Positions 1 to 5,518 of a DNA stretch of 5,519 nucleotides are shown in pieces. The position numbers were made by a program, and so were the translations under genes. The stretch comes from an uncultured Clostridia bacterium (GTDB lineage Bacteria; Bacillota; Clostridia; Oscillospirales; Acutalibacteraceae): contig CAMJYF010000156.1 of NCBI GenBank assembly GCA_946409885.1, positions 1 through 5,519 on the forward strand, read 5' to 3'. How positions within the stretch are numbered: position 1 is the stretch's first letter; the number at the start of each line of letters is the position of its first letter. Below the pieces are notes generated by a model. The model did no database searches, was not told where the DNA came from, and saw only the letters and a list, made by a program, of their open reading frames with translations.

Positions 1-2154
1 GATACGGTCGCCTTCCCCGATCCCACCCGCACCGGTTACGTCTTCGCGGGCTGGCAACTGGACGCGGCTGTGGGCAGCTGGCCTGCCGATACCGTTGTTC
101 CCGCCGGTGATTACGCCACCGGCACCTATTGGGGCAACGTGAGCTTCACCGCCCAGTGGACCCCCATCGAGTATACCATCCGCTTCAACGCCTCCGGCGA
201 CGGTAACGTGCTGCCGGAAGCCAAGACCTACACCATCGAAAGCACCGATGCCATTCCGGCGGCCACCCGCGAGGGCTACGTCCTCAACGGCTGGATCGTC
301 TCCGTGGGCAGCGGCAACTGGACCCAGGGCGCAACCCTCCCCGCGGCCTACACGCTGCTGAACAACTACGGCGATATCACCCTCACGCCCGTGTGGCAGG
401 TGCGCACCTACACCATCACCTGGGTCAGCGACGGCTACACCCAGACCAGCGAGGCCGAGTACGGCAGCGCCATCATGGCCTACACCCCCATCGCCAAAAT
501 GGGCTACACCGCGGATTGGGATAACGAAGTGCCCGCCACCATGCCCGCCAGCGACCTGACCTTTACGGCGGTCTACACGCCCGTTCAGTACTACATCCGT
601 CTGAACGTGAACGGCGGCAGCGCGATGGAGAATTTCTACTACACCATCGACGGCAACAACACCCTGCCCACCCCCACCCGTGACGGCGCTACCTTTACGG
701 GATGGAAGGTGGCCTCCGCCCAGGGCAACTGGGTGCGCAACGCGGTAATGGCCGGCGGCGCCAGCCTGAACGGCAAATACGGCAACGTGTCCCTGACCGC
801 CCAGTGGGATCTGGAGCGTCACACCGTCACATGGGTGGCCGGCGACGTGACCAGAGAGACCGTATGGCTGTACGGCGCGGTGCCCAGCTACGACGGCACG
901 CCCTACAAGTCCCCGGATGAGAGCAACAGCTATGTGTTCGTCGGCTGGGCGGCCTCGCCCGACGGCGATACGCTGGAGGATCTGCCCACTGTGACCGCGG
1001 ACGTGACCTATTACGCGCAGTTCAGCAAGACGGAGCGGAAATACGCCGTTGTGTGGTATATCGACGGCGCCACCACCACCGAGTATTACAGCTACGGTGC
1101 CACGCCGGTCTATCCGGGTGAAAACGACCCGACCCGTCCCTCCACTTCGGAGTATGACTTCACCTTCACCGGCTGGAACCCCGCCGTGAGCGAGGTCACC
1201 GCGGACGTGACCTATTACGCGCAGTTTGACGTGTTCACCAAGCTGCAGGGCCTTTCCATCGACGTCTCCTCCCTGGTGCTGGATATCGGCGAGGGCGGCA
1301 AGGTACAGGCGCAGATCTATCCCTCCACCGCCACCGTGAAAGACGTGGTGTGGACCTCGTTGAACACGGACGTGGCCACCGTCAATGATACCGGCGAGAT
1401 CACCGCCGTCAGCAACGGCGTCGCGCTGATCAACGTGGCCAGCGTGGACAGGAGCTTCAACGCCTACTGCGTGGTCACCGTCAAGCCGCGCCACACCAGC
1501 TATCTGGAGATCACCGCGGGCGGCGTCTCCACCACCCAGCTGGCCGGCGCCATGGTACAGCTTTCCGCCACCCTGCAGCCCGATAACGCCACCGATACCG
1601 GCATCCGCTGGAGCAGCGGCGATATCAGCGTGGCCACGGTGGACCAGAACGGCCTGGTGAAATACGTGGGCGTGGGCGAGACCGATATCGTGGCGGTCGC
1701 CTCCGACGGCTTCTCCCTGGGCTCCATCCACGTGGTCACCACCACGGACGAGACCGAGGTGGAGGATACCGTCAAGACCTACCGCGTCACCTTCGGCGAG
1801 AACAACAGCGGCTACCGGATCACCGAGGACGGCGAAGTGTTCCACAGCGGCTACCTGAACGTGGCGGAGGGCGAATCCGTCCGCTTCAAGCTGGCGGTGG
1901 ATGACGACTACCAGACCCGTTACAGCGTCTACGTCAACCTGTCCCGCGTCCGCTACGGCTCCGACTTCTGGTACGAGCTGGAAGACGTGCATGAGAACGC
2001 GGTCATCAGCGTAAAGAACGGCGACGGCGGTTCCCTGCCGCAGGAGCAGCAGGACGACGGCAATAACAACGGGACAAAGCTCAGCTTCTTTGAGCGGCTG
2101 GGGCAGTTCCTGCGCAAGATCGTGGAATTCTTCAGAAATCTCTTTAAGAAATAA
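1..2154 (+). CDS. Large surface/secreted repeat protein (InlB-like repeats, two Big_2 domains, amphipathic C-tail), 5'-truncated by window
   Basis: The reading frame is open from base 1, so the 717 residues seen here are the C-terminal part of a longer protein. The in-frame ATG at 70 lies inside a repeat and is not the true start. In order (residues of this fragment): about six Listeria-Bacteroides/InlB B-type repeats (1-414), with recurring GY-x(2-3)-F-x-GW, YGAxP and VTLTAQW/YYAQF-type strand motifs; two Big_2-like Ig domains (415-496 and 501-581), showing the P-x-x-A-T, W-x-S-x(3)-ATV and G-x-ItAV-type cores; a further beta domain (594-672); a Q/D/N-rich linker (681-693); and a 24-residue amphipathic tail. 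There is one cysteine only (residue 490). By family knowledge such proteins are exported and displayed for adhesion or matrix contact; no ligand can be named. The signal peptide would lie upstream, out of view. No SLH domain, LPXTG motif or dockerin is present in the visible part. Domain class is secure; exact role is unknown. Confidence 0.9.
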   Translation, partial: DTVAFPDPTRTGYVFAGWQLDAAVGSWPADTVVPAGDYATGTYWGNVSFTAQWTPIEYTIRFNASGDGNVLPEAKTYTIESTDAIPAATREGYVLNGWIVSVGSGNWTQGATLPAAYTLLNNYGDITLTPVWQVRTYTITWVSDGYTQTSEAEYGSAIMAYTPIAKMGYTADWDNEVPATMPASDLTFTAVYTPVQYYIRLNVNGGSAMENFYYTIDGNNTLPTPTRDGATFTGWKVASAQGNWVRNAVMAGGASLNGKYGNVSLTAQWDLERHTVTWVAGDVTRETVWLYGAVPSYDGTPYKSPDESNSYVFVGWAASPDGDTLEDLPTVTADVTYYAQFSKTERKYAVVWYIDGATTTEYYSYGATPVYPGENDPTRPSTSEYDFTFTGWNPAVSEVTADVTYYAQFDVFTKLQGLSIDVSSLVLDIGEGGKVQAQIYPSTATVKDVVWTSLNTDVATVNDTGEITAVSNGVALINVASVDRSFNAYCVVTVKPRHTSYLEITAGGVSTTQLAGAMVQLSATLQPDNATDTGIRWSSGDISVATVDQNGLVKYVGVGETDIVAVASDGFSLGSIHVVTTTDETEVEDTVKTYRVTFGENNSGYRITEDGEVFHSGYLNVAEGESVRFKLAVDDDYQTRYSVYVNLSRVRYGSDFWYELEDVHENAVISVKNGDGGSLPQEQQDDGNNNGTKLSFFERLGQFLRKIVEFFRNLFKK
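994..1022 (+). repeat. 29-bp exact direct repeat, copy 1
   Basis: This stretch is identical over 29 nt to 1198-1226, in the same reading frame, 204 bp (68 codons) apart. It encodes the closing strand TADVTYYAQF of an InlB-type repeat. Nucleotide identity, including third codon positions, indicates recent duplication or gene conversion between neighbouring repeats. Confidence 0.9.
1198..1226 (+). repeat. 29-bp exact direct repeat, copy 2
   Basis: Second copy of the stretch at 994-1022. It ends the last InlB-type repeat just before the first Big_2 domain. Recombination between the two copies would delete or add exactly 68 codons in frame. Confidence 0.9.
2080..2151 (+). other. Cationic amphipathic Phe-rich C-terminal tail of the surface protein
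   Basis: The last 24 residues begin LSFFERLGQF and end EFFRNLFKK, directly before the stop. Hydrophobic residues (L, F, I, V) fall at i, i+3/i+4, i+7 spacing, so the segment should form one amphipathic helix with a large aromatic face. Charged residues (two E, three R, three K) give a net charge of about +4, with two lysines at the very end. It follows a flexible Q/D/N-rich linker. Similar FF-x-x-[LI]-F endings occur on exported repeat proteins of Clostridia (from memory, not searched). Membrane or wall association is inference. Confidence 0.55.
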
Positions 2155-2156
2155 TG
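2152..2156 (+). promoter_or_regulatory. TAATG stop-start overlap coupling the surface protein gene to the U32 gene
   Basis: The TAA of the upstream gene (2152-2154) shares its last A with the ATG of the U32 gene (2154-2156). No GGAGG-like Shine-Dalgarno precedes this ATG; the upstream sequence is AT-rich, with only a weak AAGAA at 2147-2151. The start is nevertheless fixed by protein homology, because the family's N-terminal ELLAPxG strand begins at residue 4. Translation by re-initiation of terminating ribosomes is the natural reading, and is inference. Confidence 0.7.
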
Positions 2157-4187
2157 ACAACAGAGCTTTTAGCGCCTGTCGGCGGCCGGGAACAGTTGGA
2201 GGCCGCCGTCAGGTGCGGCGCGGACGCCGTCTATTTCGGCGCGTCCTCATTCAATGCGCGGCGCAATGCCGATAACTTCAGCGGAAATGATTTCATTTCC
2301 GCTGTGCGTTTTTGTCACGAAAGAGGCGTTAAAACCTATATCACCCTGAATACGCTGGTCACGGACGCGGAGGAACCGGCGCTGCTGGAGACCCTCTCCC
2401 TCATCTGTGAAAGCGGCGCGGACGCGGTCATCGTGCAGGACCCGGCGGTGATAAGGGCGGTAAAACGCTGCTGCCCCACCCTGCGGCTGCACGCCTCCAC
2501 CCAGATGGCGGTACACAACGTCAGCGGCGCAAAGCTGCTGGAAGAGGCGGGCTTTTCCCGCATCGTGCTGGCCCGGGAGCTGAGCGTGGCGGAAATCAGG
2601 GCGATCGCCCAAAGCGTGACCTGCGAGATCGAGGTCTTCGTCCACGGGGCCCACTGCATGAGCGCCAGCGGTATGTGCTACCTGTCCTCCGCCTTCGGGG
2701 CCCGCAGCGGCAACCGGGGGCTTTGCGCCCAGCCCTGCCGCCTGAACTTCAAGGCGGGGGAACGGGAGTACGCCCTCTCGCTGAAGGATATGTGTCTGAT
2801 CGACCGGCTGGAGGAGCTGCGGGAGGCCGGAGCGGTCTCTCTGAAAATCGAGGGCCGCATGAAGCGGCCGGAATACGTGGCCGCCGCCGTCACCGCCTAC
2901 CGGGCCGCGCTGGCCGGGGAAACGCCGGACGTGGCGACGCTTCGCAGCGTGTTTTCCCGCAGCGGCTTTACGGACGGCTACGCCGCCGGGCGGCGCACGC
3001 TGGAAATGTTCGGCACACGGACGAAGGATGACGTGGTGGCCGCCTCCGCGGTGCTGCCGAAGCTGAAAAACCTGTACAAAGACGAGTATAAACGCGCGGC
3101 GGTGGATATGACCTTCCGCGCGGCGGTAGGGGAGCCCTGCTCGCTGACGGCGACGGACGGTGAACGGACCGTGACCGTGGAGGGGGAAATCCCGGAGGCG
3201 GCGCAAAAGACCGCCCTTACGCCGGAGATGGCGGCGAAGTCGCTGCTGAAGCTGGGGGGCACCTTTTACGCGCCGGGCCATCTGCGTTGCGAGATCGGGG
3301 AGGGGATCATCCTGCCCGCCGCCGCTGTCAACGCCCTGCGGCGGGAAGCCTGCGACCGGCTGACGGAGCTGCGGGGCCGGCCGCGCCCCCATCCCTTTAA
3401 GGCCACGCCGCCGCCCGCCCGCGTCTGCCCGGAACGCCCGGCGGAGCCCGCTCTGCGGCTGCGTTTCCGTCAGGCGGAGCAGATCCTGGAGGGGGTGGCC
3501 TGCGACCGGCTGATTTTGCCCCTGCGGGAGATCACCGACGGGCTGCTGTCGCGCTTTGGCGACGCGCTGTGCGCCGCCGTGCCCGCACTGGTGTATCCGG
3601 CGGACGAGGAAAAAACGGTCCGCTTGCTGACAGAACTGGCCCAAAAGGGCCTGCGGTACGCCCTGTGCGACAACATCGGGGCCGTCGGCATGGCCAAAGC
3701 CGCCGGGCTGACCCCCCTGGGCGGAGCGCTGCTGAACGCGCTCAATACCGAGGCCGCGGCCTTTTACCGGGGCCTTGGCGTGGCGGACCTGACCCTGTCC
3801 CCGGAGCTGTCCTTTCAGGGGATGCGGGCGCTCCGCTCCGGCGGTAAAATCGGCTTTATCGCCTACGGGCACCAGCCGCTGATGCACTTCCGCTGCTGCC
3901 CCATGCAGGGGACAAACGGCTGCGGCCGCTGCCCCGGTCGGCGGACGCTGAAGGACCGGCGGGGCGAGGACTTTACGGTGCTGTGCGAGGAACGGCGCTT
4001 TTCCGTGCTGTATAACCCCGTGCCGCTGTACACCGGCGACCGCGCCCTTCCCCCGGTGGATTTCGTCACGCTGCAGTTCACCGTGGAAACGCGGGAGGAG
4101 TGCGCGCGGGTCATCCGTCTGTTTACGCAAAAAAAGTCCCTGCCGGGCAAACGCACGGCGGGGTTGTACGATAAAACGCTGCTGTGA
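2154..4187 (+). CDS. U32 peptidase-family protein with DUF3656-like region (RlhA/TrhP-like putative Fe-S RNA-modification enzyme)
   Basis: Complete, 677 residues. The N-terminal TIM-barrel part starts ELLAPVGG (4-11) and has GADAVYFGA (22-30). The U32 signature spans 160-178 (E-x-F-x-x-G-A-H-C-x4-G-x-C-x-L-S), and KIEGRMKRPEYVA lies at 231-243. Cysteines 168, 175, 191 and 195 have the spacing of the Fe-S cluster ligands in this family. A middle domain, about 315-430, resembles DUF3656. The C-terminal part carries YGHQPLMHFRCCP (571-583) and a second cysteine group (581, 582, 590, 593, 611). Although named peptidases, characterised relatives are hydroxylases: RlhA makes 5-hydroxycytidine in 23S rRNA, TrhP modifies tRNA U34, UbiU/UbiV act in ubiquinone synthesis. 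Length and C-terminal extension fit the RlhA-like branch best (E. coli RlhA is about 650 residues), but the substrate cannot be read from sequence. Expected to be cytoplasmic; no signal peptide. Residue 167 is His where Leu/Met is usual. Confidence 0.95.
   Translation: MTTELLAPVGGREQLEAAVRCGADAVYFGASSFNARRNADNFSGNDFISAVRFCHERGVKTYITLNTLVTDAEEPALLETLSLICESGADAVIVQDPAVIRAVKRCCPTLRLHASTQMAVHNVSGAKLLEEAGFSRIVLARELSVAEIRAIAQSVTCEIEVFVHGAHCMSASGMCYLSSAFGARSGNRGLCAQPCRLNFKAGEREYALSLKDMCLIDRLEELREAGAVSLKIEGRMKRPEYVAAAVTAYRAALAGETPDVATLRSVFSRSGFTDGYAAGRRTLEMFGTRTKDDVVAASAVLPKLKNLYKDEYKRAAVDMTFRAAVGEPCSLTATDGERTVTVEGEIPEAAQKTALTPEMAAKSLLKLGGTFYAPGHLRCEIGEGIILPAAAVNALRREACDRLTELRGRPRPHPFKATPPPARVCPERPAEPALRLRFRQAEQILEGVACDRLILPLREITDGLLSRFGDALCAAVPALVYPADEEKTVRLLTELAQKGLRYALCDNIGAVGMAKAAGLTPLGGALLNALNTEAAAFYRGLGVADLTLSPELSFQGMRALRSGGKIGFIAYGHQPLMHFRCCPMQGTNGCGRCPGRRTLKDRRGEDFTVLCEERRFSVLYNPVPLYTGDRALPPVDFVTLQFTVETREECARVIRLFTQKKSLPGKRTAGLYDKTLL
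2279..2304 (+). repeat. Perfect palindrome (12-nt arms, 2-nt centre) inside the U32 coding region
   Basis: The left arm CAGCGGAAATGA (2279-2290) and right arm TCATTTCCGCTG (2293-2304) are perfect reverse complements separated by TT. As RNA this would form a stem of about 11 bp with a 4-nt loop, covering codons 42-51. A TTTTT run follows at 2309-2313, four bases past the stem, which gives an attenuator-like look but is too far away for a canonical intrinsic terminator. Codons inside (AAT, GAT, ATT, GCT) are more AT-rich than the gene's norm. Confidence 0.6.
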
Positions 4188-4197
4188 GCATCCGGCA

Positions 4198-4204
4198 GGG
4201 GAGG
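4198..4204 (+). promoter_or_regulatory. Strong Shine-Dalgarno for the glycerophosphotransferase gene
   Basis: GGGGAGG lies 8 nt before the ATG at 4213, an ideal spacing, inside the 25-bp gap after the U32 stop. It decides the start at 4213. The contrast with the U32 gene, which has no such site, suggests gene 3 is initiated independently even if co-transcribed. Confidence 0.85.
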
Positions 4205-4212
4205 AACGCACT

Positions 4213-5403
4213 ATGACGGGCATCAAACGCATTCTGGCCAGGTTCGGTTTCGTCTACCGGGCGGCCTCCTTTTGTTATCAGGCGCTGCGGCGGGCGGCGG
4301 GCTGGCTGTTTTGTCTGTACCCGCTCCAAAGGAATAAAATCGTGATAGATAATTTCTGCGGCAAGGGCTTCGGCGGCCACCCGGCGCGGATCGCGGAGAC
4401 GCTGCTGGAAAACGACCTTCCGGTGGATATCGTCTGGCTGACGGCGGACCGGGACGCGCCGCTGCCGGAGGGCATCCGGCGGGTGGAATACGGCTCCCTG
4501 CGGGCGCTGTATGAAACGGCGACCGCCTCCGTGTGGATCGACAATGTAATGGGCGCGCTGAACGCGCCGAAGCGGAAGGGGCAGCTGTATCTCAACACCT
4601 GGCACGGCGCCGGCATCGGCTTAAAAAAGGTGGAGGCCGCCGTGGAGGAATACCTGGAACCGGCCTACGTGCGCGGCGCAAAAAAAGACGCGGAAAAGAT
4701 CGACTATCTGCTTTCTGCCACTCGCTGGCAGGACGAGGAGATCCGCACCTCCTTCTGGTACAGCGGAAAAACGCTGCCGGTGACCTACGCCGACGTCAAA
4801 TCCCCGGCGGAGCGACGCCGGACAGCGGCAGAGGTACGGCGGTTTTTCGGCCTGCCGGAGGACGTTTCGCTGGTACTGTACGCGCCAACCTTCCGGGGGA
4901 CCGGCGATACGGCATGCTTCCGGATCGATTACCCCGCGCTGCTGGCGGCACTGGAACAGCGTTTCGGCGGCGCGTGGAAGGCGCTGGTGCGGCTGCACCC
5001 CAACGACGCGGGACGGCAGGGGATCGTGGAATACGCTGCGGACGTTCTCAACGCGACGGATTACCCGGATATCGAGGAGCTGATCTACGCCTGCGACCTG
5101 TTGATCACGGATTTTTCCTCCTCCTTTTTTGACGCGATGCGCTTTGGCAGGCGGTCGCTGCTGTACGCCGCCGATTATGAGGACTATATCCGGCGGGAAC
5201 GGCCCCTGTGGTACGATATCCGCCAGCTGCCGCCGCCCTTCGCGGGGGATCACGCTGCCCTGCTGGAGGCCGTCCGGCGGTTTGACGACGAAAGGTATTT
5301 CGCGGAGGCGAAGGCCTTTGCGGAAGGCGTGGGCTATTACGGCGACAAAAAAGATTTATCCGCCGTGCTGAAGGTGCTGCGGGAACAGATCGCCGGTGGT
5401 TGA
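4213..5403 (+). CDS. CDP-glycerol:glycerophosphotransferase-family protein (TagB/TarB/TagF-like, single catalytic domain)
   Basis: Complete, 396 residues. The family (Glyphos_transf) transfers glycerol phosphate or ribitol phosphate from a CDP-linked donor onto wall-polymer primers or chains at the inner face of the membrane. Visible motifs: a basic/hydrophobic N-terminus (1-40, likely membrane-associated); NKIVIDNFCGKGFGGHP (41-57); YLNTWHGAGIGLKK (126-139) with His131, the expected catalytic histidine; YAPTFRG (223-229); VRLHPND (259-265) with His262; DYPDIEELIYACDLLITDFS (283-302), continuing SSFFDAM to 309, the donor-binding end. The length matches one-domain TagB-type enzymes (about 380-400) rather than two-domain TagF. 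The usual GxPRxD motif expected between about 185 and 200 is not recognisable, the sequence there reading GKTLPVTYADVKS. Donor and acceptor cannot be assigned, so no symbol is given. It sits 25 bp after the U32 gene and is followed by an AT-rich gap with inverted repeats. Confidence 0.93.
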   Translation: MTGIKRILARFGFVYRAASFCYQALRRAAGWLFCLYPLQRNKIVIDNFCGKGFGGHPARIAETLLENDLPVDIVWLTADRDAPLPEGIRRVEYGSLRALYETATASVWIDNVMGALNAPKRKGQLYLNTWHGAGIGLKKVEAAVEEYLEPAYVRGAKKDAEKIDYLLSATRWQDEEIRTSFWYSGKTLPVTYADVKSPAERRRTAAEVRRFFGLPEDVSLVLYAPTFRGTGDTACFRIDYPALLAALEQRFGGAWKALVRLHPNDAGRQGIVEYAADVLNATDYPDIEELIYACDLLITDFSSSFFDAMRFGRRSLLYAADYEDYIRRERPLWYDIRQLPPPFAGDHAALLEAVRRFDDERYFAEAKAFAEGVGYYGDKKDLSAVLKVLREQIAGG

Positions 5404-5418
5404 CGGCCGACGGCGCGA

Positions 5419-5480
5419 TATTATTAATGCGGCAATTAATCAATTGAAAAATAAGACCGTTACCTGCCGCATTAATAATA
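5419..5480. repeat. Perfect 16-bp inverted repeat with 30-nt centre, just after the last gene
   Basis: The left arm TATTATTAATGCGGCA (5419-5434) and right arm TGCCGCATTAATAATA (5465-5480) are exact reverse complements. The left arm starts 16 nt after the TGA at 5401-5403. Each arm has an AT-rich outer part and a GC-rich inner part (TGCGGCA). The centre, 5435-5464, is AT-rich and includes a small competing hairpin, CAATT (5433-5437) with AATTG (5442-5446). No T-run follows the right arm, so it is not a standard Rho-independent terminator. A structured 3' end, a protein-binding palindrome or a tiny repeat element (the arms end in TA) are all possible. Confidence 0.7.
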
Positions 5481-5493
5481 CGATTATAACGCC

Positions 5494-5518
5494 GTTTTTG
5501 CCGTTTTACGGCAAAAAC
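5494..5518. repeat. Perfect 11-bp hairpin at the right edge (T-tract/A-tract outer arms)
   Basis: GTTTTTGCCGT (5494-5504) pairs fully with ACGGCAAAAAC (5508-5518) around a TTT loop. T precedes and A follows the GC core, the reverse of a classical terminator on either strand, though a T-run could follow beyond the window. GCCG occurs at 5491 and 5500 and its complement CGGC at 5509, a regular 9-nt step that also permits an alternative pairing. A role in 3'-end formation of the operon is possible but unproven. Confidence 0.6.

Larger units (their letters stand above)
1..1242 (+). repeat. Array of six InlB/Flg_new-type protein repeats, long and short forms mixed
   Basis: Approximate units by nucleotide: 1-171 (partial), 172-408, 409-588, 589-819, 820-1038 and 1039-1242. 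Units 1, 2 and 4 are the long form (77-79 residues when complete), carrying a mid-repeat GSW/GNW insertion followed by a Y-G-[ND]-[IV]-[ST]-[LF]-T strand. Units 3, 5 and 6 are short (60-73 residues) and begin with a [YHK]-[TY]-[IVA]-[TV]-W strand. Unit 3 lacks the usual GW turn, reading ADWDNEVP. Unit boundaries are by eye and could shift a few residues. Divergence between most units points to an old array; the last two share a near-identical end (see the 29-bp repeats). Confidence 0.8.

Noticed and set aside
70..72. ATG at 70 as the start of the surface protein
   Set aside because: The frame is open to base 1 and the upstream residues (FPDPTRTGYVFAGW) are a normal part of an InlB-type repeat. 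No Shine-Dalgarno precedes it.
4140..4198. Seven-base inverted pair CTGCCGG/CCGGCAG around the end of the U32 gene
   Set aside because: It is short, widely separated (45 nt) and GC-rich in a GC-rich region, so expected by chance. It would not act as a terminator.
2247..4232. A 661-codon open frame on the minus strand, antisense to the U32 gene
   Set aside because: Its codons are exact reverse complements of the U32 codons, so it stays open simply because TTA, CTA and TCA codons are absent from the U32 gene after 2249. Its translation is rich in R, Q, H, G and P with no recognisable motif, whereas the sense frame is a clear family member.
4533..5132. A 199-codon + strand open frame in the -1 frame of the glycerophosphotransferase gene, reachable from an A-AAA-AAG heptamer at 4623-4629
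   Set aside because: The translation is low-complexity R/G-rich, typical of a shadow frame in GC-rich coding DNA. The heptamer arises from ordinary Lys codons, and a shift there would destroy the catalytic domain. A similar A-run at 4680-4686 also looks incidental.
4621..5253. Minus-strand open frame of 210 codons opposite the glycerophosphotransferase gene
   Set aside because: It is in the codon-aligned antisense register of a solid sense gene, stops at the first sense TTA codon, and shows no protein-like pattern.
5444..5449. TTGAAA on the + strand as a -35 box for a gene to the right
   Set aside because: No acceptable -10 hexamer lies at 16-19 bp. The closest, AATAAT, is 24 bp away and inside the inverted-repeat arm.
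5483..5488. Perfect TATAAT on the minus strand as a promoter -10
   Set aside because: No TTGACA-like box lies 16-18 bp upstream on that strand (the nearest, TTGCCG, is about 20 bp away), and it would read into the end of gene 3. AT-rich sequence gives such hexamers easily.
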